Of a stretch of DNA of 64,000 nucleotides, positions 9,027 to 18,764 are shown in pieces (position 1 is the first letter of the stretch; every line of letters starts with the position of its first letter). Both the position numbers and the translations under genes were made by a program. The stretch spans positions 1 through 64,000 of the forward strand of contig LBMP01000007.1 of NCBI GenBank assembly GCA_001184205.1, read 5' to 3'. The stretch is from Desulfocarbo indianensis (lineage in GTDB: Bacteria > Desulfobacterota > Desulfarculia > Desulfarculales > Desulfarculaceae). The notes below the pieces were generated by a model. It saw nothing but the letters and a program-made list of their open reading frames with translations, ran no database searches and was not told where the DNA came from.

Positions 9027-11042
9027 GTGCGTTTGACCTATCTCAAAGCCGACGAGCCGGGGGTTGACATCGCGGGTGCCACCATGCCGTCTCTTTTAAG
9101 GCGCAACGCGGAAAAATGGGGCGATAAAAAGGTGGCCTTGCGCGAAAAGGAGTTCGGCATCTGGCAAGACGTCTCCTGGCGGGCTTATTACGACCACGTC
9201 AAGTACCTGGCCCTGGGGTTGGCGGCCCTGGGATTTAAGGATGACGATTCGCTGGCCATAATCGGCGACAACCGCCCCGAATGGGTCTACGCCGAGCTGG
9301 CCGCCCAGTCCCTCAAGGGCCAGCCCCTGGGCATATACCAGGATTCCATCCTCACCGAGGTGGCTTACGTCATAGACCATTCCGGGGCCAAGTTCGTGGT
9401 GGCCGAGGACCAGGAGCAGACCGACAAGGTCCTGGACATGAAAGACCAACTGCCCGGCATCCAGAAGATCATCTACACCGATCCCAAGGGCATGCGCCAT
9501 TATGACGACCCCTTGCTGATCTTTCTCCCCGAGGTGGAGGAACTGGGGCGCAAGTTCGAAAAGGACAACCCCGGCTATTTCGAGAAATCCATAGAGCGCT
9601 TGACCTCCGAGGACGTGGCGCTCATCGCCTACACCTCGGGCACCACGGGCAAGCCCAAGGGCTCGCTGCTCTCCCACGCCAACATGCTAAAGATGGCCCT
9701 GAACCTGGCCCGGGTGGACCCCAAGCAGGAAAACGACCAGATCATTTCCTTTTTGCCGCTGCCCTGGATCGGCGAGCAGATGATAAGCGTCTCCACCGCG
9801 CTGGCCATCGGCTTCACGGTGAATTTTCCGGAAGAGCCGGAGACCGCCATGCATGATCTGTACGAGATCGGCCCCAACGTGGTCTTCAGCCCGCCCCGGG
9901 TTTGGGAGCAGCTGGCCCGCTCGGTCATCGTCAAGCACATGGACGCCTCCTGGCTGAAGCGCTTCATCTATCGCCTGTGCATGCCCATCGGCTATCAGAT
10001 GGCGGATTTTCATTTTGAAAAACGCACCCCCTCCCCGGCCTGGAAGCTCATGTACTCCCTGAGCTACCTGCTGCTTTTCCGGGCCCTCAAGGACCGCCTG
10101 GGCTTCAGCCGCATCCGCAGCGCCACCACCGGCGGCGCCGCCCTGGGGCCGGACGTGTTCCGTTTCTTCCACGCCTGCGGGGTGAACCTGAAGCAGATCT
10201 ACGGCCAGACCGAGATCAGCGGCATCTCCTGCATCCATCGGGCCGACAACGTGGACTTCCACTCCGTGGGGCAGCCCATACCCGAGACCGAAGTGGAGAT
10301 ATTCGAACCCGACCCCGAGGGAACCGGCGAGATAATCAGCCGTTCGCCGGCCCTGTTCACCGGCTACCTGAAAAACGAGGAAGCCACCAAAGAGACCATC
10401 ATCGACGGCTGGCTGCATTCCGGCGACGCCGGCTATATCACCGATGGCTCCCAACTGGTGTGCATCGACCGCGTCAAGGACCTCATGCGGCTCAACACGG
10501 GCGCGCGGTTTTCTCCCATGTTCATCGAGAACAAACTGAAATTCTGTCCCTATATAGTGGAGACCTGCGTCTTGGGCCATGAGCGTGATTACGTCACCGC
10601 CATGATCTGCATAGACTACAAGCACACGGGCAAGTGGGCCGAGGATCACCGCATAGGCTATACAACCTATACCGATCTGACCAGCAAGCCCGAGGTCTAC
10701 GACCTCATTGAAAAAGAGATGGTGCGGGTCAACCGGGCCCTGCCCGAGGGGGCGCAGGTGAAAAAATTCCTGCTGCTCTACAAGGAGTTCGATCCGGACG
10801 ACGGGGAGCTTACCCGCACCCGCAAGCTCAGGCGGCGATTCATCGCCGAGCGTTACGCCAAGGAGATAGAGGCTCTCTACACCGGGGCGGACCAGGTGCA
10901 CGTGGAGAGCGAGATTCAATATCAGGACGGAAAAACCGCCACCATAATAACCGACCTGCATATCCGCAAGATGAGGCGCCTTGACCAGTATGAGCTGGAA
11001 GAGGAGCGCAAATGGTGGCAGTTCTGGAAACCGGTGCATTAA
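9027..11042 (+). CDS. Long-chain acyl-CoA synthetase-like AMP-binding protein
   Basis: 671 residues, GTG start behind AAGGAG. Adenylate-forming enzyme of the FAA1/COG1022 branch that makes acyl-CoA from a carboxylic acid, ATP and CoA. The phosphate loop AYTSGTTGKPKGS (about residues 201-213), QTEISG, and the hinge region GDAGYITDGSQLVCIDRVKDLMR are all present. It lies between livG and livH, so uptake and activation of the substrate are encoded together. The chain length or aromatic nature of the substrate cannot be read from the sequence. Confidence 0.88.
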   Translation: MRLTYLKADEPGVDIAGATMPSLLRRNAEKWGDKKVALREKEFGIWQDVSWRAYYDHVKYLALGLAALGFKDDDSLAIIGDNRPEWVYAELAAQSLKGQPLGIYQDSILTEVAYVIDHSGAKFVVAEDQEQTDKVLDMKDQLPGIQKIIYTDPKGMRHYDDPLLIFLPEVEELGRKFEKDNPGYFEKSIERLTSEDVALIAYTSGTTGKPKGSLLSHANMLKMALNLARVDPKQENDQIISFLPLPWIGEQMISVSTALAIGFTVNFPEEPETAMHDLYEIGPNVVFSPPRVWEQLARSVIVKHMDASWLKRFIYRLCMPIGYQMADFHFEKRTPSPAWKLMYSLSYLLLFRALKDRLGFSRIRSATTGGAALGPDVFRFFHACGVNLKQIYGQTEISGISCIHRADNVDFHSVGQPIPETEVEIFEPDPEGTGEIISRSPALFTGYLKNEEATKETIIDGWLHSGDAGYITDGSQLVCIDRVKDLMRLNTGARFSPMFIENKLKFCPYIVETCVLGHERDYVTAMICIDYKHTGKWAEDHRIGYTTYTDLTSKPEVYDLIEKEMVRVNRALPEGAQVKKFLLLYKEFDPDDGELTRTRKLRRRFIAERYAKEIEALYTGADQVHVESEIQYQDGKTATIITDLHIRKMRRLDQYELEEERKWWQFWKPVH

Positions 11043-11189
11043 AAGGCCAGTGCCCGGCGGGTTGTCGGGTGTAGGGAGGCATCTGCCAGCCATCTCAACG
11101 CCGGGCGTGGTCACTTACTATCGTGGGCAATGGCTCCGCCGCGCCGGAGCCGGGCCGGCCGCAAGCCATCCGCGGAAGGAAGAGGGCGC

Positions 11190-12077
11190 ATGCAGGAGTT
11201 TTTACAACTGATCGTGACCGGTCTGGTGATCGGTTCGGTTTACGCCCTGGTGGCCATGGGCTTCGCCCTCATCTACAAGTCCACCAGCATCCTCAATTTC
11301 GCCCAGGGCGAGTTCGTGCTGGTGGGGGGCTACGTCTGTCTGTGGCTGTACACGGACATGGGCATACCCATCGTGGCGGCCTTTTTCATAACCATGATAA
11401 TCGCGGTGTTCATGGGCGTGATGCTGGAGCGGCTGATCCTGCGGCCCATGATCGGCGAGCCCATCATCAGCGTCATCATGGTCACCATCGCCCTGGCCGC
11501 GGTGCTCAAATCGGTGGTGACCATATTATGGTCCACCCAGATAAGGGTGTTCAGCCCGCCGATATTCAGCCAAAAGGCCCTTGAATTCGGAGTGGTGAGG
11601 ATATCAGAGGTCTACCTGTGGACCGTGGGATTCGCTTTCCTGTTCCTGGCCATATTCGCGGCCTTTTTCAAATTCACCCGGGTGGGCATCTCCATGCGGG
11701 CGGTGGCCAATGATCAGCAGGTGGCCCAGAGCATGGGCATCAGCGTGAAAAAGGTTTTCGCCATAAGCTGGTCCATCGGCGCCATGGTCTCGGCGGTGGG
11801 CGGCACCCTGGTGGGCAACATCAACGGGGTCAACATCACCCTGAGCGACTTCGGGCTGAAAGTTTTTCCGGCCGTGATCCTGGGCGGCCTGGAGTCCATC
11901 GGCGGCGCCATCATCGGCGGGCTCACCATCGGGGTGCTGGAAAACATCATGGGCTCCTACCTGGACGTGTATCTGGGCGGCGGTGTCAAGGAGATAGCGC
12001 CGTTCATCGTGCTCATAGTGATCTTGATGATCAAGCCATACGGTTTATTCGGCATCAAGGAAATCGAGCGGGTTTAG
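11190..12077 (+). CDS. livH: ABC transporter permease, branched-chain type (LivH)
   Basis: 295 residues from ATG 11190 with GGAAGGAAGAGG upstream; the frame is open farther 5' but MQEFLQLIVTGLVIGSVYALVAMGFALIYKSTSILNFAQGEF is the family N-terminus. Multi-spanning inner membrane permease (about eight hydrophobic segments). The EAA-like cytoplasmic loop lies around RAVANDQQVAQSMGISVKKVFAISW. Partner of livM directly downstream. Confidence 0.93.
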   Translation: MQEFLQLIVTGLVIGSVYALVAMGFALIYKSTSILNFAQGEFVLVGGYVCLWLYTDMGIPIVAAFFITMIIAVFMGVMLERLILRPMIGEPIISVIMVTIALAAVLKSVVTILWSTQIRVFSPPIFSQKALEFGVVRISEVYLWTVGFAFLFLAIFAAFFKFTRVGISMRAVANDQQVAQSMGISVKKVFAISWSIGAMVSAVGGTLVGNINGVNITLSDFGLKVFPAVILGGLESIGGAIIGGLTIGVLENIMGSYLDVYLGGGVKEIAPFIVLIVILMIKPYGLFGIKEIERV

Positions 12078-12094
12078 CCTGAAGGGGGAATCCA

Positions 12095-13156
12095 ATGCCC
12101 TGCGGACTTTTTTTCTCCGGCTATGAAAAAGACGACGCCATATTCAAGACCGTATGGCTGAAGGTTTGGATGGTGTTGTTCGTGCTCTTTCTGCTCACCT
12201 ACCCGCTGTACGCCCAGGCGGTGAGCGAAGCGGTCGGCATGAACACCCTCAACCTGTTCAATCTGATTTTCATCTATATCGTCGGGGCCCATGGCCTCAA
12301 CCTGCTCACCGGCTTCACGGGCCAGATATCCCTGGGCCACGGGGCCTTCATGGGGGTAGGGGCCTACACCGCCGGCATTCTGGCCAACCTGGGAGTGCCG
12401 TTCTGGGCGGCCTTGCCCGCCGCCGGCCTCATGACCGCGGCGGTGGGCATGATTTTCGGCATACCTTCCCTGCGCCTCAAGGGATTGTATCTGGCCATAG
12501 CCACCATGGCCGCCCAGTTCATCCTGATATACGCCATGCGCAACTGGGAGGGCCTCACCGGCGGCTCCAGCGGCCTTATCGTGGAACCGGCCAGCATCTT
12601 CGGCATATCCTTTGACAACGACTTCAACTTTTATTACTTGAGCCTTTTGTTCGCCGCCGCGGCCACCATGTATTTGAAAAACATCACCCGCACCCGCACC
12701 GGCCGGGCCTTCGTGGCGGTGCGCGACCGCTATCTGGCCGCCGAGGTGATCGGGGTCAACCTGTTCAAGTACCGCATCCTGTCCTTCGGCATCAGCTCCT
12801 TCATGGTGGGCATGGCGGGCGGGCTTTGGGCCTTTTACATCACCATCATCAGCGACGAGCATTTCACCATGTGGCTTTCGGTGCAGTATCTGGCCATGGT
12901 GATCGTGGGCGGCCTGGGCCACGTGCTGGGCTCCATCTTCGGCGTGGTTTTCATGGTGGTGCTGCCGGAGGTCTTGCGCATACCCACCGAGGCCCTGAGC
13001 GGGGTGTTCCCGGATATCTCCAGCATCTTCGCATCATTGCGCGAGCTGGTTTTCGGCCTGGTGGTGATTTTGTTCCTGATCTTCGAGCCCGATGGCATGG
13101 CCGCGCGCTGGCACACCATCAGGGCCTACTGGAAGCTGTGGCCCTTCTCCTATTAA
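12095..13156 (+). CDS. livM: ABC transporter permease, branched-chain type (LivM)
   Basis: 353 residues; ATG with AGGGGGA upstream. Inner membrane permease with about ten hydrophobic segments, the LivM-typical GLNLLTGFTGQISLGHGAFMGVGAY near residue 65 and a coupling loop ARTGRAFVAVRDRYLAAEVIGVN-like region (TRTGRAFVAVRD). Starts 17 bases after livH. Heterodimer with LivH is expected. The polar N-terminal about 20 residues precede the first membrane span. Confidence 0.93.
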   Translation: MPCGLFFSGYEKDDAIFKTVWLKVWMVLFVLFLLTYPLYAQAVSEAVGMNTLNLFNLIFIYIVGAHGLNLLTGFTGQISLGHGAFMGVGAYTAGILANLGVPFWAALPAAGLMTAAVGMIFGIPSLRLKGLYLAIATMAAQFILIYAMRNWEGLTGGSSGLIVEPASIFGISFDNDFNFYYLSLLFAAAATMYLKNITRTRTGRAFVAVRDRYLAAEVIGVNLFKYRILSFGISSFMVGMAGGLWAFYITIISDEHFTMWLSVQYLAMVIVGGLGHVLGSIFGVVFMVVLPEVLRIPTEALSGVFPDISSIFASLRELVFGLVVILFLIFEPDGMAARWHTIRAYWKLWPFSY

Positions 13157-13239
13157 ACGGGCCGCGAGTTTGGTTATGAGGGGCTAAAAGGCCAAGGGCC
13201 CTGGCCCCAAGGGAGGATACACTTGAAAGGGAGAGGTCT

Positions 13240-14403
13240 ATGAAGAGGACTTTATTGATGGCGGCTGTGGCGGCGGCTCTTTGCCTGGCCCTGGCCCCCT
13301 CGGCGCTGGCCGGGGATATCAAGGTGGGAGGCATCTTCGACCAGACCGGCCCCACCGGGGCGGTGGGCGAGGACTATCAAAAGGGCGCGGTGGGCGCCAC
13401 CAAGCATTGGAATGAAAAGGGCGGCGTGAACGGCGCCAAGTTGGACCTTATTTCCAACGACTACGCCTACAAAATTCCCGAGGCCGTGTCCCTGTATAAA
13501 AAGTACAAGGACGTGGACAAGGTCTTCGTGATCCAGGGCTGGGGCACCGGCGACACCAACGCCCTGCGTCCCCTGGTGAACAAGGACAAGATCGTCTTCT
13601 TCAGCGCCAGCTACGACGGCAACCTGACCGATCCCAAGAAGACGCCCTTCAACTTCTTCATCGGCACCTCCTACAGCACCGCCATCCGCCTGGCCTTGAT
13701 ATACGCCAAGGAGAACGGGGCCAAGAAGGTGGTCTTCATTTATCCCGACCACCCCTATGGCAAGAATCCCATCCCGGCGGGCAAGGATTACGCCAAGGTG
13801 CTGGGCCTGGAGGTGGGGCCTGACGAGATCGTGGGCTTAAGAGCCATCGACGCCACCAGCCAGCTCCTGCACATGAAGAAATTTGATCCCGATTTCGCCT
13901 GGATCGGCGGAACCACCCCCTCCACCGCGGTGATCATCAAGGACGCGGCCAAGCTGGGCCTGCGCACCAAATTCATGATCAACTGCTGGGGCTATGACGA
14001 GAACCTGCCCAAGCTGGCCGGCAAGGCCGCCGACGACCGCGCCTTCGGCATGCTGCCGGTGGCGCCTTTCGGCGCCGACGTTCCCGGCATGAAGGACGTG
14101 GTGGCCTCCACCGGCGACAAGAACTACACCCTGCATTACGTGAAGTCCTGGGTGTCGGTGATGGTCATGGTCGAGGGCCTGAAGAGGGCCCAAAAGGCGG
14201 GCAAGCTCAACGGCCCCGGCCTCAAGGCCGCCTTGGAGACCATAAAGGACTTCGACACCGGCGGGCTGACCGCCCCCATCACCTTCACCCCCACCGACCA
14301 CCGGCCCAGCACCTCCATGGCCATCGGCGGCGTGAAGGACGGCAAGATTTACATCGTGAAGGACGTGAAGTTCCCCCGCGAGGCCAAGTATATCGGCTGG
14401 TAG
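13240..14403 (+). CDS. Periplasmic substrate-binding protein of the liv-type ABC transporter
   Basis: 387 residues with a clear Sec signal peptide (MKRTLLMAAVAAALCLALAPSALA, cut before GD). Peripla_BP_6 fold: IKVGGIFDQTGPTGAVGEDYQKGA at the start, two lobes, ending with the DGKIYIVKDVKFP strand. Strong GGGAGAGG ribosome site. It captures the ligand in the periplasm and delivers it to LivHM. Ligand unknown; the linkage to a PaaK-like and a FadD-like ligase makes an organic acid more likely than an amino acid. Confidence 0.92.
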   Translation: MKRTLLMAAVAAALCLALAPSALAGDIKVGGIFDQTGPTGAVGEDYQKGAVGATKHWNEKGGVNGAKLDLISNDYAYKIPEAVSLYKKYKDVDKVFVIQGWGTGDTNALRPLVNKDKIVFFSASYDGNLTDPKKTPFNFFIGTSYSTAIRLALIYAKENGAKKVVFIYPDHPYGKNPIPAGKDYAKVLGLEVGPDEIVGLRAIDATSQLLHMKKFDPDFAWIGGTTPSTAVIIKDAAKLGLRTKFMINCWGYDENLPKLAGKAADDRAFGMLPVAPFGADVPGMKDVVASTGDKNYTLHYVKSWVSVMVMVEGLKRAQKAGKLNGPGLKAALETIKDFDTGGLTAPITFTPTDHRPSTSMAIGGVKDGKIYIVKDVKFPREAKYIGW

Positions 14404-14477
14404 CAGCCATTGCCGCCGGGGGCGGCGCGCCATGGCGCCGTCCCTGGCCAGATCACAACCCAGGGGAGCTTTTCCTT

Positions 14478-15281
14478 ATGCCGCTACTATCGGTGAACAA
14501 CATCGAGGTGATCTACGACGACGTGATCCTGGTCCTCAAGGGCATGTCGCTCAGCGTGGAGGAGGGCCAGATCGTGGCCGTTTTGGGCGCCAACGGCGCG
14601 GGCAAGACCACCACCTTGAAAGCCATCAGCGGCCTTTTGAAAACCGAGGAAGGCGAGGTCACCGACGGAACCATCGAGTTCGACGGCGTGAAGATCGACG
14701 GCATGGAGCCGGAGAAGATCGTCAAGCTGGGCATATTTCAGGTCATGGAAGGCCGCCGGGTGTTCGAGGACCTGACCGCCAAGGAAAACCTGGTGGCCGC
14801 GGCTCATACCCAGAAATGCTCCCGCGGCGAGTTGGAAGAGCGCATCGGGCAGGTCTATCATTATTTCCCCCGTCTCAAGGAGCGCGAAAACGGCTTGGCG
14901 GGTTATCTTTCCGGCGGAGAGCAGCAAATGCTGGTGATCGGCCGCGGCATGATGGCGCGGCCCAAGCTCATGATGCTGGACGAGCCCAGCCTGGGGCTTT
15001 CTCCGCTTTTGGTGGGCGAGATATTCGAGATAATCGTCAAGCTGAACAAGGAGCTGGGCACCACCATCCTATTGGTGGAACAAAACGCCCGCATGGCCCT
15101 CAATATCGCCGACCACGGCTATATAATGGAAAACGGCAAGATCGTTCTGGACGACACCACCGAGAAGCTCAAGAACAACGAGGACGTGAAGCAGTTTTAC
15201 CTGGGGCTCACCGAAATGGGCACCAAGCGTTCCTACCGCGACGTGAAACACTACAAGAGGCGCAAGCGTTGGTTGACCTAG
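14478..15281 (+). CDS. livF: ABC transporter ATP-binding protein, branched-chain type (LivF)
   Basis: 267 residues. Second ATPase of the importer. Walker A GANGAGKTTT near residue 37, signature YLSGGEQQMLVIGRGMM, Walker B LMMLDEPSLGLSP and the switch LLVEQNARMAL are intact. The C-terminal tail (about 30 residues, ending YKRRKRWLT) is basic and longer than in E. coli LivF. Fifth transporter gene in the operon; the PaaK-like gene follows after 85 bases. Confidence 0.93.
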   Translation: MPLLSVNNIEVIYDDVILVLKGMSLSVEEGQIVAVLGANGAGKTTTLKAISGLLKTEEGEVTDGTIEFDGVKIDGMEPEKIVKLGIFQVMEGRRVFEDLTAKENLVAAAHTQKCSRGELEERIGQVYHYFPRLKERENGLAGYLSGGEQQMLVIGRGMMARPKLMMLDEPSLGLSPLLVGEIFEIIVKLNKELGTTILLVEQNARMALNIADHGYIMENGKIVLDDTTEKLKNNEDVKQFYLGLTEMGTKRSYRDVKHYKRRKRWLT

Positions 15282-15366
15282 CGCCCCCCGGCTAAAGAGC
15301 GCGCCGGAGCGCCGTCCGGGATGAATTGGCGAGGCATGGCCCGCGAGAGGGTCGTTCGGGGAGGTA

Positions 15367-16647
15367 ATGATGCCTGACAAGGACCGCCAAAGCGGCTTTT
15401 TAAAACCAGAGTTGGAAACCATGAGCCGGGAGGCCCGGGACGCCTATCTGGACGGCAAGGTCGCCGAGATCGTGGCCTACGCCTATGAAAACGCGCCGGC
15501 CTTCAAGGGGATCATGCAGGAGCTGGGCGCCCTGCCCGGGGACGTCAAGGGCGTGGCCGATCTGGCCGGTTTCCCCATCACTGAAAAAGGCGCTCTGGTG
15601 GAAAAGCAGCGCCGCGAGCTGCCCTTCGGCGGCTGGTGCGGCGAGCCCATCGCCGACCTGGGGCGGATTTACGTGTCGCCCGGCCCCATCTACGAGCCCT
15701 GCGAGGCGGTTTACGAGGATACCCGCTGGTCCCAGGCGTTTTACGCCGGTGGCTTCCGCCGGGGCGACATCGCCCAGGTGACCTTCAACTTCAACATGGT
15801 GCCCTTCGCCTTCATGCTGGACGAGGGTTTAAGGCAGATGGGCTGCATTTCGGTGCCCACCGGCGTGGGCAACACCGAGACCCAGGTCCAAGCCTTGAGG
15901 GACCTCAAGACGCAGGGCTATCTGGGCACGCCCAGCTTCCTGGCGGTCATCGCCGACAAGGCCGAGGAGATGGGCCTGGATCTGCAAAAGGACCTCAACC
16001 TGCAAGTGGCCTTCGTGGCCGCGGAGATGCTGCCGGAAAGCCTGCGCGCCTCCCTGCAGGAGAGGCTGGGCATGCTGATCCGCCAGAGCTACGGCACCGC
16101 CGACGTGGGCTGCCTCAGCTATGAGTGCCATCACATGGGCGGCATGCATTTCGCCGCCGATTGCCTGGTGGAGGTGGTGGACCCCGAGACCGGCCGGCCC
16201 GTGGCCGAAGGCGAGCCCGGCGAAGTGGCGGCCACCGTGTTCAATAAAACCTATCCCCTGATCCGCTTCGGCACCGGCGATCTTTCCGCCTTCACCTGGG
16301 AAAAATGCGCCTGCGGCCGCACCTCGCCCAAGTTGACCCGCATCATGGGGCGGGTGGATCAGGTGACCAAGATCAAGGGCATGTTCGTGCACCCCGGCGG
16401 GGTGCAGCAGGTGGCGCAGAAATTCCCCCAAGTGATGGCTTATCAATTGGTGGTGACCCGCCAGGCCCACAGGGACGTGATGACCCTGGTGTGCGAACTG
16501 GCCGAGGGCGAAAATCAGGAACTAAAGCTCCGCATGGAAGCGGCCATGAAGGAAGTGCTCAGGGTCAGCGGCCAAGTGGATTTCGCGGAGCCCGGCACCC
16601 TGCCCCAGGGATGCAAGATCATCGACGACCGGCGGACCTGGGACTAG
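15367..16647 (+). CDS. Phenylacetate-CoA ligase-like protein with degenerate ATP loop
   Basis: 426 residues, PaaK family length and layout. Present: SYGTADVGCLSYE (acid/A5-like motif), PLIRFGTGDLS, and a C-terminal domain with GRVDQVTKIKGMFVHPGGVQ. However the phosphate-binding loop that is SSGTTGxP in PaaK reads VSPGPIYEP here (about residues 102-110), so canonical ATP binding is doubtful. It may be a divergent ligase branch or a CoA-ester binding protein working with the liv transporter. Contrast with the canonical PaaK at 32124-33410. Confidence 0.75.
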   Translation: MMPDKDRQSGFLKPELETMSREARDAYLDGKVAEIVAYAYENAPAFKGIMQELGALPGDVKGVADLAGFPITEKGALVEKQRRELPFGGWCGEPIADLGRIYVSPGPIYEPCEAVYEDTRWSQAFYAGGFRRGDIAQVTFNFNMVPFAFMLDEGLRQMGCISVPTGVGNTETQVQALRDLKTQGYLGTPSFLAVIADKAEEMGLDLQKDLNLQVAFVAAEMLPESLRASLQERLGMLIRQSYGTADVGCLSYECHHMGGMHFAADCLVEVVDPETGRPVAEGEPGEVAATVFNKTYPLIRFGTGDLSAFTWEKCACGRTSPKLTRIMGRVDQVTKIKGMFVHPGGVQQVAQKFPQVMAYQLVVTRQAHRDVMTLVCELAEGENQELKLRMEAAMKEVLRVSGQVDFAEPGTLPQGCKIIDDRRTWD

Positions 16648-16928
16648 ACGGCCAGGCCGCGCGACATGATTCCAGCCCCCGGCGCGCCCGGCCGCGGGGG
16701 AGGGCGCAAGGCGCGGCCGGCCTGGGCCGAAAACGCCGACGCGACTGCCTGCGCCCCTGAGGCCCCGCTCCGGCCGGCGCCGGCGGTCATTCACCAAGCG
16801 ACGCGGACAAGCCCAACCAGGGCCGCCGATGCGACCCCCGCCCCCCCACGCATCAACCCTGACCCGCCAAGACCCGGCAAACCGAAGCTCCGCGACGTCG
16901 CCTCGCCCGTGAGCGCCGGCCGGTCCTT

Positions 16929-18074
16929 TTATTTTTGATCGCGGGGGGCGGATGCCCCATTTGTTTGATTGCCCAGGACCAGACTGGCCGAACGCGGCGT
17001 ACCCTTGCGGCCGGCCTTGCGGCCCAAAAATCCCAGAAAATGGACGAACTGGGTGAGAAGGTCTTGGGACAACTGGGGGAGCATGGTTTCGTACATCTGC
17101 TGGATGGCTTCATACCCGGTGAGGCCGGTCTTGTAGCAGCGGGTGGAGGTTATGGCGTCGTAGCAATCCAGGATTTTGGAAATGCGGCTGGTGATGGGCA
17201 GGTCGTTTTCCTTGAGCCCGGCGGGATAGCCGCTGCCGTCCATGTTCTCATGGTGATGCAGCACCGTCAGCAGGCTTTGCTGGCTGAAGCCGGAATGCTT
17301 TTCCAGGATATCGAAGCCGATGGAACAGTGCTGGCGCATGACCTGCCATTCATCGGCGTTCAAGGGGCCGGGCTTCTTCAATATGTCTGGCGCGATGCGG
17401 GTCTTGCCCACGTCGTGGAACAAGGCGCCCATGCTCAGGGCCTTGGCTTCCTTGGGGGAGAGTCGGATGAATTCCGCGAAACAGAGCGCGAACAAACAGA
17501 CGTTCACCGAGTGGGTGTAGAGGCTGTAATCCAGGGTGAGCATTTGGGCCAGATCGCCCATGGCTTCCGGCACCTTGTGCACGAAATCGGCCACGGTGTC
17601 CACGTAGGCGCTGGCTCCCTGCACGCTTTCGCCGATCTTTTTTTCCTTTATGGCCACGGTGGCCAAAAGTTTGGCGCTGTCGTGCAAGAGCTTGGCCTTG
17701 GTCACGACGGGCACCGCTTGATTCTGGATGACCGCCTGGGCCGCTTCCTGGGTGACTTGAACCAGATTCCCCAGGCGCGGCGAGGGCACATAGACTTCTT
17801 CCAAGCCGAGTTTTTGAATGAGGGAGATCAGTTTGGCGGAAACCACGGCGCCGACGCGCATGATTTTTATGAACTCGATGGAATGGGTTTCCTTGTTTAT
17901 CTTGGCCAGGAACACATCGGAAGGGGTTTTTACGAGATTGGCTAGGATATTCAGCGGGATCGCTACCTTGTCCTTTATTTCCTGGAAAAGGGCGTCGTCC
18001 ACCTCCACCGTGGTGAACGATGTCCAGGCAGGTTCAAGAGCCGGCCTTGCAATCTGTGAGGCCGATAAGGTCAT
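16929..18074 (-). CDS. HD-GYP domain cyclic-di-GMP phosphodiesterase-like protein
   Basis: 381 residues from ATG 18074 (TTG 18080 possible). An N-terminal region of about 135 residues resembles the DUF3391-type segment of HD-GYP proteins; the HD-GYP domain follows with HSVNVC, FHDVGKTRI, RQHCSIGFDIL, HHHENMDGSGYPAGL and DCYDAITSTRCYK, so the metal and GYP residues look intact. It should hydrolyse c-di-GMP in the cytosol. No receiver domain. The gene starts 9 bases after the PilZ gene, so a sensing/turnover pair in one operon is likely. Confidence 0.88.
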   Translation of the reverse strand: MTLSASQIARPALEPAWTSFTTVEVDDALFQEIKDKVAIPLNILANLVKTPSDVFLAKINKETHSIEFIKIMRVGAVVSAKLISLIQKLGLEEVYVPSPRLGNLVQVTQEAAQAVIQNQAVPVVTKAKLLHDSAKLLATVAIKEKKIGESVQGASAYVDTVADFVHKVPEAMGDLAQMLTLDYSLYTHSVNVCLFALCFAEFIRLSPKEAKALSMGALFHDVGKTRIAPDILKKPGPLNADEWQVMRQHCSIGFDILEKHSGFSQQSLLTVLHHHENMDGSGYPAGLKENDLPITSRISKILDCYDAITSTRCYKTGLTGYEAIQQMYETMLPQLSQDLLTQFVHFLGFLGRKAGRKGTPRSASLVLGNQTNGASAPRDQK

Positions 18075-18083
18075 GTTCAAACG

Positions 18084-18764
18084 CTATTCGACGCTTATTG
18101 AGCAATACTGATCAACTGTACGAACAAAGGCCTCAATGGCTTGTTGTATACTAGGATCAATCTCCTCGAATTCCAATCCCAATAAAACCATGTCGCGCTT
18201 GATGTTGTGTGAACGGACCACGGCCCTGGCCTGGCCGGGCGCCCGCCCTTCCAGCAGGGCAAAGGAAAGCCCCAGCTTGGAGCCTTGATCGAGGGCGCTC
18301 AAGCCGTTGCCGCGCGGCTTATTGGCCACGAACAAACAGCCTCCCCGGCTGATGTTGATTATGGCGCCGTTGGATTCCTGGCCGCTCAATTCCGCGCTGG
18401 AGGGCAGGAAGCAATCCACCCGCTTATGGCGTCTGATATCCTGGCGGGAGACCACTTTAGGATAGCTGATGAACATCAAGGGAAGCGGCTTGGTGATGGT
18501 GTCGATGATCTGGCTTTGGAAGCCGTGGAGCGCGCCGCGGTTCAGATAGCGCACGATTATCTGCTTATCGATGAACAAGCTATGATCTATCCTGATATTG
18601 GATCTCGGCATGGCGATAACCACGAACCTGTTATCCACGACTCCCACCAGCGTGCTTTTCAGATAGCCTTCCACCGCCTCGATCTGAAGCATCAAGTTGG
18701 TGCGCAAAGAAATGTCCAAAGACCCACAGTCTTCAAATTCCTGAGCGATATGTTCCAGATCCAT
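18084..18764 (-). CDS. PilZ domain c-di-GMP binding protein (YcgR-like)
   Basis: 226 residues from ATG 18764 with AGGGGA 5 bases upstream. N-terminal YcgR-like barrel (residues 1 to about 105), then a PilZ domain with the c-di-GMP motif RRHKR followed by NISRGG. YcgR-type proteins act as flagellar brakes or other c-di-GMP effectors. It is co-directional with and 9 bases upstream of the HD-GYP gene. No transmembrane segment. Which output it controls is unknown. Confidence 0.85.
   Translation of the reverse strand: MDLEHIAQEFEDCGSLDISLRTNLMLQIEAVEGYLKSTLVGVVDNRFVVIAMPRSNIRIDHSLFIDKQIIVRYLNRGALHGFQSQIIDTITKPLPLMFISYPKVVSRQDIRRHKRVDCFLPSSAELSGQESNGAIINISRGGCLFVANKPRGNGLSALDQGSKLGLSFALLEGRAPGQARAVVRSHNIKRDMVLLGLEFEEIDPSIQQAIEAFVRTVDQYCSISVE

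Noticed and set aside
16648-16928. Plus-strand 90-residue Pro/Ala-rich frame between the PaaK-like and HD-GYP genes
   Set aside because: Low-complexity translation typical of GC-rich non-coding DNA, no ribosome site; the stretch is treated as non-coding. The T-run near 16925-16937 has no convincing hairpin before it.
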